Origin: Tubulanus polymorphus
Lineage: Eukaryota > Nemertea > Palaeonemertea > Tubulaniformes > Tubulanidae
Direction: 5' to 3'
Length of the DNA: 64,000 bases
Assembly: GCF_964204645.1 (NCBI RefSeq)
Contig: NC_134031.1
Span: forward strand, 20,395,307 to 20,459,306
Under the pieces are notes generated by a model that saw nothing but the letters and a program-made list of their open reading frames with translations, made no database searches and was not told the DNA's origin. A program made the position numbers and the translations under genes. Positions 1 to 13,600 of this stretch are shown here, in pieces. How positions within the stretch are numbered: position 1 is the first letter of the stretch; each line of letters starts with the position of its first letter.

Positions 1-1257
1 TACATTCATAAATATGCAGAAATATATGCAGAGAACGATAGAATCACTGATCGCTAGTTGAATGAACATCCGGCTAAATGAATGTCGCCATAGTTTACGT
101 TGTAACATAATGATTACAATCAGTAAATTACCGATGAATCCGAAAATAAAAATGAGACTAGTGAACGGAAGATAAAACCACAAATAATATGTTCCACGCA
201 ACTCTGTTGAGCTTACTACGAGTTGATCGTATAAGTTTGTAGTAACATACAAAGACGACGAATTTTGAAGAAAAGTCATCGCGCAGCAGCCGTGAGGAGA
301 TTTTCTTCAGCGTCTGAATTCACAATGAAAAACAAATGAGATGTTCGTGTATATTTTTCAGAACATATAAGCAAATCAAAGAGCTGTAAAGTTTAACTGA
401 TAATGCCTTTTGGCGATATGTATATACATGTAAAATTAAGAATTTAGGGTTTAGGAAAAGTTCACCTCGCTCATATCTTCCGAGATTTAATTTAGTAAAG
501 TCGGTTTAAAATGCTATTTTTCCCGTTGTCAATTTGCGTTGAATCTTTGATGTGCAGGTTCAGCTCGCTTTGTCAATTTGTACAAATTATCCCTTAATGC
601 ACCCGCATATAATAAATTTGAAAATATGAACACACAAAGGTTTATACATGTAGTAAAAAGAAATGTGATTTTTAAGTTGTGTTTTAGCTATTGGCTGAAC
701 TATCTGACAGTTCAAGTTTCACTCATTCCAAACCCTGAAAAACATAATCAGTATTTCTGTAGGAAACTCAAATTTTGTCAGCTTAATAGCGAAAGAATCC
801 AGGTCATTGTCTCTCACCCACTTTCCCTTCGAACACTTGCCCTCCTGGCAAATTCATCTGAATTATGTAATGAAAAGATAAGAGATAAGCATGCTTTATA
901 AGCCGCAATCACATGGAGAAGATTTGAACCGAATCAGGCCCCCACCCCCCCAATTTAGCCCATGCCTAATTAGAGAGCGCATTCACATTCGATACAATGC
1001 TGTGACAAGAGAGGCAAGTCACTTCCAGAACCAATTGCAATTCACAAATTTGGCTTGGGCCTGGTGCAACATTTTTCGTTGGGCCAACTTGGCCCAGGCA
1101 AAACAGGCATTGGCCCATTCCGGGCCTAGTTTGGCCCAGGCCAAACTCGTGTGATTTGTAGCTATAAAAAGTTTTTGAACAGAAGTAACATGTTGGAATT
1201 ATGTTATTTCAATAGGTCATCAATATTTTTCTTATAAATCCCATTCTTTTTTTGCAG
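1..1257. other. non-coding DNA upstream of the first visible NADK exon
   Basis: No coding exon is supportable here. It is probably intron or 5' flank of the NAD kinase gene, since the first recognisable exon (1258) begins behind a polypyrimidine tract and AG and has no start codon of its own. Positions about 1040-1155 hold repeated TTGGCC/GGCCCA words that resemble an inverted repeat. The same word family recurs near 21980-22200 inside a PNPLA6 intron, so it is probably a dispersed element. Open frames at 578-901 and 891-1154 show no family resemblance. Confidence 0.5.
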
Positions 1258-4200
1258 ACGGAGGTCGATGTATGGAGCCAGTCCCGATTATCATTTCGGA
1301 CCGAAAGCGAGCATAATGAAACAAAGTCTATCGTTGCTGTAAGTTTACGATACTACGCACAAATACCTTACCAGCGGTGTATCGAAAAATTAATCAACAA
1401 CAGCCTAAACCATGCTGTTATTAATTAAATGAAAGCAGTCTGAATAATCAGACAATCTTATTGAACAACTGATTTATTACATGTGAAATAACCTTTGAAC
1501 AAGTGGCCCCATTGTTTCTAGTTTCACTTGTTTCGTATGAAGGAAAGGTGCTGCTGATCCTTGATGATAGAAATTTCCATTTTACAATATAAACATCGAA
1601 ACTCGTTGCGGATGACTCTTTGCTAGAGATATTTATTGCCCTAATGGTTAAGATGCTTCCCGTACGTCATAATTGTAGGACTATTCAGGACCCCGGAAGT
1701 CAACGTTTGATTTGGTCGACTCCTCCTGAAAATGTTCTCGTTATAAAGAAAATCATGGACCCATCGATTATTTCTCCATTCAAAAGGATCATAGCCTGGT
1801 TCATTGAAGTAAGTCACAATAATTTTCCGCCAGAATTTCTCTTGTATTCTGAATATTCTTTATTACGCGTAGATGCTTCTTATTGTAGGAGAAAAATATA
1901 TCGGTTTTCATCGAAGCATCCGTACTCGATGAACCTTTGATAAAAGAAGATCGTCAGTTTCAGAATGTTATCAAACACGTTCACACCTACAGAGAAGGTG
2001 AGTTGTTTAGATATTAATTTAGATAATTTTCAATTAAATGAAATTCAACTACCGTATATAGGATAAAATCTAATTCACAACTTGAGCTCAAAAACTCTAG
2101 ATTTTCTTTCAGGCGAAGATTGCTTGAACGAGAAAATAGATTTGATTATTTCACTAGGAGGTGATGGAACCTTACTTTATGCCTCGGGACTTTTTCAGGT
2201 TTGCTAGCGACAATTTTTCTCATATTGCGAGGTTAACAAATCTATTTTACCAGTAGAGTTTGAAGTATTGTTGTGTTCGGAGGTTTTCCATTCCATTAGA
2301 TAACACTTCTATATTCTCAAGCTGTTGAGAGCTTTATCAATGATGCAACCCGTGATAATGGTGTAGCCCAAAAATCTTTAATAAGTCACGTGACATGATA
2401 ATCAATAATATTGATTTATACAAAATATTATGTCATAGTAACCTGTTCTTATTTGATTTGATTGCAGCAAAGAGTACCTCCTATTATAGCATTCCATTTG
2501 GGATCTCTAGGATTCCTTACGCCATTCCAGTTTGATAGCTTTGAGGAGTACCTCATTAAAGTATTGGAAGGTAAGAAAAAGAAGAGAGGTGCTGCAACTG
2601 AGCAGATGTTTTTCATCAATTCAGTGGAACAATCACAACTTAAACCTTTCAGACCTAAGCTGTGTCATGAAACTGGGCCTGAGGGGTGCTCAGTGGTTTG
2701 ATTGATTAAAGTGATGGAAAGCCTTAGACCTGGTATTGGTCAGTTGCTATCAAGTTGCTATCATCAAGAGATATAGAATTGAACTTGTAGTTATTATACT
2801 AGGGAATATGCTTTGAGGCTTGTATATGATTAGTCTGAAGTGGATGAATGCCCCAGGATGGCCACGCCAAAGTACTCACAGTCCCATTAAAATTCAAATG
2901 ATTTGATAAGTTTCAAAACAATTGGAAATGAAACAACTTAACCAACAAGGAACTGGTGTTTACTGGTTTTAAACTCTGTTTATGTGTTTTTATAGGAAAT
3001 GTCCCTGTGATGCTACGCAGTAGGCTAAAGTGTGTTTTACACAAACATCCAGGGGATAATTTAGAAAATCTTCAACGAGAATATCCTGCAACGCTGCAGC
3101 ACAAAACCAAGGGGTCAAATTTCAATGTCTTAGTAAGTTATATTCTTTTAATATAACTCAAAATAAGTCTTGTTGAATATCATAATATGAAATTCTTTTT
3201 TAATGCAAACTTTTTTCACGCATACAAATAGACATGTTTACACGTAAGCAAACTCATTATTTTGTTGTTGAGACCTAGAACTTTCAAATATAAATACCGT
3301 TTTACTATTAGATTTTTCTATTTATTAGTTCTAAAAATGTTTAGATTTTTGTTGTTAACAAATCCATCATCCTATGCATATAATTATTGAATTCCAGATG
3401 TATCAGTTTATTCTTGTAATTTGAGTTAACTATTTGCGCTGGGGTTTGTAGGGAATCTGACAATTCTGAAAAGTGAAAAGGTCTTGCAATTATGACCATT
3501 CAGGACTACATTGTAGTATCAGTGGCCAGTTTGACTGTTTTTGCTGTAATGGGCTATATGGTCAAGATGTTCAAGTGGCCTTCAGAAAAATCAGAGCTAC
3601 AAACTCCATAAGCATTTTCAACCTGTCCAACAAATCAGCAAAGCCTAAAGCCCTCATAGTGCTAAATATTTGATACTTATCAATCGCCACTTTCAAACAA
3701 CCTGGCTCTGCCCCTGTGTATTGTTCTTGAATTCTCAGTAATTCATTGTGTGTTGTGAATTACTTTTATTGTGCCTTATGTGTTTGCTCTGCTCTGCTCG
3801 GACCTGGTACCAGTTTCTGTCCACACATTTCAAAATTTAGAACGGACCTGGTTCGGTCTTTTAGGTCGGTCCGAGTTAAAACAGTCTAAAATGGCACAGA
3901 CCAATTTGGAACAGACTTCTTCTCAAGTGCGAACGCTTGGTCCGTTCTAAATTGGAACGGATCAAATTTAGAGAGTTTAGAATGTAGTGTGAATGCAGAT
4001 ATTGTTTCATTTATTAACCTATACCTATTATCTAACTACATCATGTTCTATTGTCTATAATCTCTGTACCAGTTATTAATGCGGAATAAATCAAATATGT
4101 ACATAATCATTTCAGGTGTTGAATGAAATAGTGATTGACAGAGGGCCGTCATCTTATATATCGAATTTAGATTTGTACATCGAAAAACGCCTCGTAACAT

Positions 4201-5308
4201 CCGTTCAGGGAGATGGTTAGTATGAATAGTATTATCATAAATACCATCATCAAAGTCCTTTCAAATGCCACCCTTTATGATATCAGTGCTCACTCTAGAT
4301 TTTTCTCAGAAAAAATAAGCTATGCCCACGTCTAACAAAAATGGAATGATAATATCATTCCTTATATTCCGATCGTTTTAATGTCATGTTTTTCTCAGTC
4401 CTAAGCTTTCGCTGTACTTTGTATTTGCTCTTCACTCGCCACATATTTTGTAGGTTTGATAATTTCTACGCCTACAGGAAGTACGGCTTACGCGTGCGCT
4501 GCCGGAGCATCTATCATACATCCTAATGTACCGGCTATTATGATCGTTCCAATTTGTCCACATTCCTTGTCATTCCGACCGATAGTCGTCCCTGCCGGTG
4601 TTGAGATTACGGTGAGCTTTTTGTGAATTTCTTGGTTAGAAGATGTATGTACTGGTACATTGCATTTAGTTGTAATCAAGTTGTCATGTTTCAATTTCTT
4701 GAGATAAAGGCAAAGGATTGTTGAGGATTGTTGATGACATCTAATGTTACATATACATGTGTTTGTTGAACTGTCCTAGGACTGTACTTTCAATACAACT
4801 TCGATGCTGATTTATCATGAAATTTCATAACTAATAATTTATCAGTAGATGAAATATAGATGGATAATCGATGCATGTTTGTCAATTTCCATTACGAATA
4901 GCGGGTATATTTCAATTCTCAGGTGATGCTGTCTCCACAAGCAAGAAATACAGCTTGGGTATCGTTTGATGGTAAAAGCAGAAAAGAGTTGGATCATGGT
5001 GATAGGTGAGATAGGTTGTCCGAAGCGGTTTTCATTCATTTCCTAATCTCATCGGCTTTGACGTTTTGTAATTGTTGATTTTACGTCGATCATTTTTCAG
5101 CGTGCGCATTTCGACGTCGATGTACCCGGTGCCGTCGATTTGCAGCAAAAACCAAATCGACGACTGGTTCGAAAGTCTCGGCGAATGCCTTCACTGGAAC
5201 GTGAGGAAACATCAACGAAGCCTGCTGCCGTACAATAGCAGCGATGTGTCACTAGTCAACTCTGACGAAGCGTCTTCCACCAGCGATTCCAACGGACAAC
5301 TGCCTTAA
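1258..5308 (+). CDS. NADK: NAD kinase, 3' ten coding exons (5' end not seen)
   Basis: NAD kinase phosphorylates NAD+ to NADP+ using ATP, supplying the NADP(H) pool; the vertebrate NADK this resembles is cytosolic. Exons: 1258-1338, 1679-1808, 1889-1997, 2113-2198, 2468-2570, 2996-3132, 4116-4215, 4454-4611, 4923-5005, 5101-5308. All introns are GT-AG and the phases agree, giving about 397 residues. Diagnostic motifs are the GGDGT phosphate-binding loop ([13 protein letters not shown], exon 4), [12 protein letters not shown] (exon 5), the [14 protein letters not shown] segment (exon 7), STPTGSTAY (exon 8) and the [11 protein letters not shown] strand (exon 9). The tail ends in WNVRKHQ, as in animal NADK, then a short Ser-rich extension. 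The first visible exon (RRSMYGASP...FGPKA) matches the region just before the catalytic core, so one or more N-terminal exons are missing or upstream. The gene converges on PNPLA6. Confidence 0.95.
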
Positions 5309-8194
5309 AACAACTACACTGATACAACTCAGGGGCTGGTTCCATAGTCGAGAATTTAGTTGTATTCAGAGCTGCCAACTGTTACTGATTTTCAGTATGT
5401 GTTACTTATTTATGATGAGAAATACTGGAAATTAAGTTTTTGTAGTTAGTTGATTAGTGGTCTGGCTAAAAATTAAACTCAAACAGTTGACTGACTCTGA
5501 TTACTGAAGTTCGCCCAGTGATCACTGTTTAAACAAACTTAGATTACACACCAGACTATGACTACTATTTGAGAGTAGTTTCTGCTTTGCTTAAGAGAAA
5601 AACTGCTTCGTAAAACACAGAAAGGGAAAGCAGAATATTTTCGGATTAATTTCCGATTGAACTCTGATTTTTTTAATGTCGAATTACTCTTATTTTTTGT
5701 TGAAACTACCGGTACTATGATTACTATAACCATTTTTCTGACATCTCGACTGTGGGACTGGATGCCGTCATAATATGAAGAAGACATTTCAATGGTTGGA
5801 CTCTTAAATGAACGCTCATTTTTATGAAGACGTTCTGTACGTATGGTCTGTATTTTTTCATGGATCTGGGAACAAGAAAACATGTATTTCACTTAAAAGG
5901 GAATATAGTACCATTCTTTTAACCGCTTTATTGATAGACCTTAGCAAAAAATATTGGTTACGGGTACATATGAAACTACATCAAATTAGTTAGTAGATAT
6001 AAATGGGAAAATCTGCAAAAAGGACTTTCCGATGTGGCAGCGCTTACAAAACCTAGATATAATTTCATTGGTTACTGATGAGGAGGTCTAGCAGGTGCAA
6101 TAAGCGATTTACACAGCAGTTTCAATATCCCCATTATTATATCTTGCACGGCCTCTATGACCAACAGAAAGTCTCGAGCTTGAATATAACCGGTATCTTT
6201 GCTGCATTCAATATTCAACATTCTGTTAAATATTCCAGCACTAATTATTTACTTTCATAAATGAAAAATCTGAGCGATCTGCACATTTGTGATGAAAGTA
6301 AGCATGAAAACTCACTGGATTCAGTACTTTCTTAAAAATTGTATATATATAATGGTATATGTATCGCAACGTATGTTCCAGACATGGTCAGAATGAATAA
6401 GTACTAAATTAGACTCCAGCCAACACAATAAACCACTCCAGTTACTGTATACAGAGAAGTGTTGCACTTCCCTGGTTGAATAGTCTCATTACACTTCCCT
6501 GATTCTACTAGATATTATTTGGAAATTGCCTGATTCTCGGTATCCGTACCTGTCAACTTGGTATATATAACATTTACAGTCCCTCCACCGCTGGTTTGAG
6601 TCGAGTCTACTAGCGATACTGGTTTGGTAAAATATTCCATATTAGTACAATAACCATGCTAAAACATGGAGAATAGATGATATCGTAAAAGGCCACTGTA
6701 ATGTACAAATTTAAACATTTCAAAAACAAGAATTTATTTAATCAATAATTTAAACTGACAAAATGTTTCAAACTCTCACTAGAGATCATCGTCACACCTG
6801 ATGATGGTCTCCAGAAAGTTTAAAGTGTCATGTCATTCTAAATTCATGATTGAATGAATTCTTAGTCTTAAAGATTTGTACATAGTGGGTTTTCATTATA
6901 TCATTCTATACTAGGGCCTGGTTGCATGAATATGCAAATTCTTGTTAATTTCAGATTTTCACTATATGCACATAACCGTTGAAGCTTAATTCATTTATGA
7001 AACTGCGGCCTATATTGATTTCAAACGGGGCATTGATGAGCATGTGATTTATTTACGATTCATTCCTGTATATGAATTTTCAACATGTGCTAAAAATGGT
7101 ATAATACTTGTTACGTTTCTTTTTATAATATTGGCAGAATTTCCAGATGTTAAGTTGTTAAAGTTTAAGCACTGCATTGAATATATCGTTTATATTGCTG
7201 GCCAATATTCATCATTAGATAGGAAAATGTTTTTATTTTTGAACTGTTTCTGTAAATCTACCGGTAAATCTGAAACGATAACAAAATATGATTTGTTCTA
7301 AGTCCGGTAATAATTCTCTATTTAAGAATGTTTATGATGAAAATAATTCACTTATGTCAGGTTTGTGATGTATAGAAAACTAGGGCACGGGTGGGGAGAG
7401 GAGGTTCAACATCAGTGATACAAATAATATTGAAGTCTGGTGAATGATTTGACTTAAAACACTAAATTCTGGACTCTACTGATGAATTCGGAGGTATTAC
7501 ATCGCTAACTTATTCATTTAGAAAACTAAGCTGATATAGGTTACCATTGAAGGGTAAAAGATCCAGGTGGTCTTGTGTTTGTAAATGCTGATTTATTCAA
7601 TAAGTCAAAAACAGCGCGATGATGTTCAAAATTAATTTGAAAAGAGAGGGAGTGCTTCATGCAAAGCAATAAGGTAATAAGGTTTGAACAAAAGAATTAA
7701 GGTACAGTGGAACCTCTCATTACAATGAACTTTATGGGACCAGAAGATCTGTTCGTTGTAACCCATAGTTAGGTATATCCAGTATGAAATTATAGTAATG
7801 TTCTTATTTTGGATGATATTCAAGGTTTGTAATAACTTAACCGATTATTCGTGATATCGAAGGTCGTAATAACGAAGTTCCACTGTAGAAAAATCAAATG
7901 ATCAAGACTCATTGTTATGGAGAGAGCACTGTTTATTCATATTATATATTTTTCTAATGAAAGATTCGCTTCACGAGGAATTCAATATTGGAGCCAGTTT
8001 ACAATTGGATGCGGCACATTTTTTTTTCAAGATTTTAATCTGATAAATCCCAACGAAGAGCAGCTCATTTAATGTTGAATAGCACTATTATTGTTTTTAA
8101 ACGAATCATGAGATTAAAGGATAATAACCGTTATGTATGTGCAATATTCAAATAAAAACCTTGTGTAAATTATCAACTTCTTGTTTGTCAATTT
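5309..8194. other. NADK 3' UTR and downstream DNA
   Basis: No second gene is supportable. The stretch is AT-rich and probably includes a long NADK 3' UTR. Near 5320-5570 there is a GGGGCTGGTTCCATAG word that resembles the ends of the foldback elements seen elsewhere in the window. Short frames such as 7044-7301 have no recognisable product. Confidence 0.45.
8151..8156 (+). terminator. candidate polyadenylation signal for NADK
   Basis: AATAAA is followed at once by a TTGTGT-rich stretch, the usual layout of a plus-strand cleavage/polyadenylation site. It lies 2.8 kb past the NADK stop, so assignment to NADK is an inference; nearer sites could be used. Confidence 0.35.
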
Positions 8195-8579
8195 TTACGC
8201 CGATATAAACATAGATATCGCACTATTCTCAACCAGGAGTCTGTTCAGCTTAACCAGTGGATTATTGAGCTGGTCAACCATTAAAGCTGTGTTGTTATCA
8301 TGGGCTTTGATATGATGGTTAACTGGAACCAAATTTTGAGTTACTGGTACTGATCCCTGATGTCTAGTCATGTATCTTAAAAACTCTTGGGTTATTTCAT
8401 AAAACATCTTTTGTGTAACGTAGTGAGCAACGTCCCTCGCCTTTATTACAGCTTTCAAGTTAAACATTACTTGATGGCTTAGTATAATGAGGGCTGGTAA
8501 GACTGTTTCAAGTAATCCTCCTGAGTCCAAAACACCGAAAAAAGTTGAAAGACAAAGAGAATTGAAGCATCGAAATATT

Positions 8580-8585
8580 TTTATT
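8580..8585 (-). terminator. candidate polyadenylation signal for PNPLA6
   Basis: The minus strand reads AATAAA inside GATTGAATAAAAAT. It is about 2.05 kb beyond the PNPLA6 stop codon and faces the plus-strand AATAAA at 8151, as expected for two convergent genes. Assignment is by position only. Confidence 0.3.
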
Positions 8586-10640
8586 CAATCAAAAAAACTT
8601 GTTATAAATATATATTTAAATCTATTATAAACCTGGCAACTAAGTGAAAACTCAGTTTTGAGCAGTTACATTTATAAAGTATATTGGTACATATACTAAG
8701 TTCACATCAACAACAAAACTAATTGCATTGCATCGTACTAAGTATCGATTCAGTGTCTTCCAAACAATAAAACATATTTTTCTTCATAAGTTCTATACAT
8801 ATTACATAAGTGCTAAGGTGGTACATAGGGGAGTTGATTTTGAAAAATTCATGACTTGAAAAAGGTTTATCTAAAAAGTCGTGCGATTATTAAAATCATT
8901 TAATTGTTACAACTACTTTTCACTAGTTGAAAGTATAAATCCCACCAGACAGAAATTAAAAAGTTCAATATGATATTATCGACGACAAGTTGCACACATA
9001 CATTTCATGTAAAAGGCAACTAATATTTCATTCAAGATCGATCTTTATTACAGTAAACCCTGCTGAATTCAGGTCATTTGGAATCGATGTAATTATTGGA
9101 AATATTTTATATACAGCTGGACTGTAAATGATACCCGGATTAGATCAGATTTCAGATTACTGGTCTAACGATTCGGATTAAGCAGATTTAACAGTATGAC
9201 ATTGATAACTCATCTTTAAACTTTTGAACACTAACAAAAGATTGTTCCTCCTATTTGAATATACACCTCTCTGCAAAGCTCTCACAATTGCCCCATTGAC
9301 TGGCAGGTACAAAGCTCTCATAAGTGCCCCATTGACTGGCAAGTACAAAGCTCTCATAAGTGCCCCATTGACTGCGAAGTTAAACTGGCATGTTAGCATA
9401 TAACATATACATGAAATAGATTTTATGGAAACCATCGTAAAAGGACATTATAGGAATGTCTATAATTAGATTCAAATACACATGCGGGTAGACATGTGAA
9501 TAACTAAGATTATGGACTAGATTCTTCCCTAAATGCCCAAAATAAAGCTGTTTTCAAATTTCAAGTGAATTATTCTACGAAATGCGGTTTTAATGCTCGG
9601 ATATGATACTGAATAATTTTATGTAGATTCATTACACATCTATAGGTTGTGGCAGCCGTCTTATACACAACACTTTCTTCATAGGGGCCATTCATTAAGT
9701 ATGTACACATCCATGGGGGAGATGGGTCACTCCCAATGTAAATAATGCCTATGATTGCATAAGGATTTGAAGATTTGCAACATTTTGGGCACATACCATT
9801 ACGTTACACATACTATATGAATGGCCTTAACAGCACCTTATGGTGTTAACTCAAAACAGCCCCGCAAAATCACCTTGTTCGGACAAAATAAAAAGAAATA
9901 ACGTTTAAGATACCTAGCATATAAAATTGCCAAGTGTCTACATTAGAAATGCCACACCTCGGATATAACAGACAGAATCAGATGATCCCAAGATATCTGA
10001 GGATACTGCTGTATACCTATGAGCCTTTATTGACTGAATTACATCGGCCTAAAAAATACACATTATATGATTATTTGTCATGTTTTAAACACTTATTTAC
10101 ATCAGAGAACTGTAAACCTCATTCAGACCAGACTACTCGATATCTCTTAAATTTAATTAAAAATGAACTCGAAATGATTCTAATTTTGTGAATACATTGT
10201 TAATTTTGGGAGTATTAGACGCCTGAAAGAGTAGAAACTACTCTCAAATAGTGCTGGAAGTCGGAGTCAGTTCTGCTTATTTCACAGCAATTTCAAGCAT
10301 CTTTATGAAGATCAATCTCAGTTTATTCAAATCCACAAGATGACAGTGGTTTTACATAATGTTAACAAGTTAAGGAGATTGTTCGTAGTATCGAATCAGC
10401 ACTTGTTCCACTTTAGACCAGAGCCTGAGAATTTCTGAATCGGTGAAAGTGCAAAATTAATTCCTATCCCCTTGAACTTGAACTTGCAAGAAACAAGAAA
10501 TATTGCAAGTAACCAGTTGGTAAATTTTCTGCGATTATGAAAAACATTTTTTATTTTTCATCAGATTCATTCTGCATCTCATCATTGACTGCATCATCAT
10601 CGCCGCCGTTCAAATCATCTTCGATGCAAAAACACAATTT
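8586..10640. other. probable PNPLA6 3' UTR region
   Basis: No coding exon is recognisable. The only structure seen is a 36-bp tandem repeat at about 9275-9374. The rest is AT-rich single-copy-looking sequence. Confidence 0.4.
9275..9374. repeat. 36-bp tandem repeat, about 2.8 units
   Basis: The unit AAAGCTCTCATAAGTGCCCC plus 16 more bases is repeated almost exactly; the first unit differs slightly. Because 36 is divisible by three, the minus strand stays open and repeats a 12-residue word. There is no other sign of a gene. Confidence 0.8.
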
Positions 10641-13600
10641 TCAGCTGCTGATATTTCCGCTAACGTGACGTCGGAAAAGAGCGTCGTCGTAATCGTCGTA
10701 AGTGTATTCTCCTTCCTGTGATTAATACAAATGATATGATATTATTCATTTTCGGTAGAGGAATTTTCAGGGAAGGAATTCGTCAACGCTGAAAGGGTTG
10801 TATTCGCGTACATGGGGGTTAAAAATCAGCCAAATTGTATGGGGTGAAATTTTTATCTAAATAATGTTTTGACAGTCACCTTTATGGCTAAACTCCAGGG
10901 GCCAGTTGTACAGTTATGGTTTAAGTCAAAAAATTGATCTTAAAAATCTTAAGACTGGTCTAAAGTTGTTAGATTGGCTGTAGAACTAAGATAGCCTTAG
11001 ACTAGTCTTAAGTCTAAGCTGTGAATGTGCAACTGGCCCCAGAATCACATATTCAAACCCACAACAGTGGAACTGATTCCCGGATGTAAACATCGAAATA
11101 TTTCTAAACTTACCTCTTCAATAATGTTATCATCATCACTAGATCGTTCTTCACCTTCAGACATCGGTCGATGAACATCCGGATAATCATCACCGCCGTG
11201 ATCAATCTCCATTTCCGGTTCTGATTGAACCTCTTCATCGCCGTCGTATTCATCTTCTTCTATACAACAACAAACAACACTTTTTAGATTCAGAGAAAAA
11301 ACCTTTCAACTACACGACAAAACCCTGCAGCACCCCCACATCTAAAACCCTGCAGCACCCCCACATCTATAACCCTGCAGCACCCCCACATCTAAAACTC
11401 TGCAGCACCCCCACATCTAAAACCCTGCAGCACCCCCACATCTAAAACCCTGCAGCACCCCCACATCTAAAACCCTGCAGCACCCCCACATCTAAAACTC
11501 TGCAGCACCCCCACATCTAAAACCCTGCAGCAACCCCACATCTAAAACCCTGCAGCAACCCCACATCTAAAACCCTGCAGCACCCCCACATCTAAAACTC
11601 TGCAGCACCCCCACATCTAAAACCCTGCAGCACCCCCACATCTAAAACCCTGCAGCACCCCCACATCTAAAACCCTGCAGCACCCCCACATCTAAAACCC
11701 TGCAGCACCCCCACATCTAAAACCCTGCAGCACCCCCACATCTAAAACCCTGCAGCACCCCCACATCTAAAACCCTGCAGCACCCCCACATCTAAAACCC
11801 TGCAGCACCCCCACATCTAAAACCCTGCAGCAACCCCACATCTAAAACCCTGCAGCACCCCCACATCTAAAACCCTGCAGCACCCCCACATCTAAAACCT
11901 TGCAGCACCCCCACATCTAAATAAATCAGTCAGGGACCTCATAGTTATTTTCAGCTAGTTTCTTTTCCAGCCACAGCTAGCATAGAGAATAATGATAGCA
12001 ATACAAAATAGCTTACTAAGTACATAGAACTTTTTAAAAATTTAAAAAAAATTGCTCAGTGTTTATTAATAGTGTTCTTTCAAACAATGTGGTTTAAAAA
12101 GACGGGCAATGAATGATGGCATGTGCTCTTTAACCAAAAATTGATAAAAAATGTTTTTATAGTAATTTTATGGTATCGATAACAAGTCTTTTGATCTTCA
12201 GGACTGTGGGGCTTATGCATGCATGTATTGCATTTTGGTTAATAATATCTACATTCATCGTTCAAGTTCTACATGGCAATAATTACCGTTATCAGAAGCA
12301 ATGTAGAATTTCGGCCGATCGATTCTTGAGACGAGTTCAGCTAGATCAGTGAATCCAGTATCCGCTGTCATCAGGTGTGTTTTCGGCGACGCTGTTTTCT
12401 TGATGCTGTCGGCAACTTTCTTCTCCTTGAACAGTTGTTTAATCATGTCGCTCTTGGCCCACGCGGAAAACAGTGTTTTTCCGTGGTTAAAACCAACATC
12501 CTGAAAATGATAAAAATTTATTTTGGAATCTTTTGAAATTATCAGGTCAATGATCAATGATTAGTTCAATGATGCTTGCGCGACATCCTGGCAAGCCTTC
12601 TTCGTCGCCTCTCTACCTAGTAGCTAACCGATATACACTTAAAAACACACCCAGGAGGATACCAGGTCTGATAGAGGACTCCTGAGCTCAGAGTATTGTA
12701 GTTCCCCGAGGAGAGATACCGGTAGGGTGGAGGTGAAGTCTTCCAGGATTTTCAGGATGAATATGAATGGTGACTATCTCATACTCTGATGAGACGAGAA
12801 GATACACAATATCCGTGTATGATGATAACGAGAGAAATCCCACATTGATTCAGTCAAAACGAGACACTTGAATAGAAGAGAATATATATTTGCACACAAC
12901 GTTTTGGCTAAAGACTATTAGCCATCATCAGACGTACTGGTGGTGATGGCTAATAGTCTTTAGCCGAAGCGCGAATATTATACTCTTCTATTCAAGTTTC
13001 TCATTTTGGCTGAATTCATTGTGAGATTTCTCTCGATATCTCAAACTCTACTCACATGGATTTCATCGAATGCTCCGAATTGCAGGGTTTTATAACGATC
13101 GATCGGTGGTCGAATGTATTCACAATAATCGCTGTCCTTAACCGCTTCTAACTGCCGGACACAAGACACATACGCTAAACGTGACTGAATCTCCTGCATG
13201 TCAGGTACCTATACTCAAATAGACAATATATCACTTATATTCAACCAAAAGAAAATTACAAAGCTGTTTTGGTGTGTTCATGTCACTTATTAATTACCCT
13301 GACTGGGGAAGCCCAAGGATTCCAGCGTTTCCACAATAACCACCAACCGGATAGATCATCTCCGTAGTTTGTGAGATTTGTGTCGTCGAGGCTACCGACA
13401 TCTACTGCGAATATTGTCTGCGCACCCATACTACGCATGATATCAGCTACAAAATAGTGACTAATAACAGTAAGTATCAGAGAATGGCCTGCAGCCGGTG
13501 ATGAAATTCAAAATTTCCAGGAATAAAACCAGAGACCCTCGGGCCAGTTGCACAGCCATGACTTAAGTCCAAAGTGGTCTAAAATTGTTAGATTGGCTAT

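Noticed and set aside
8195-8530. A 111-codon minus-strand frame between the convergent NADK and PNPLA6 ends
   Set aside because: It begins at TTG, its first ATG is internal, there is no recognisable domain, and it lies between the two candidate polyadenylation signals. It is probably chance.
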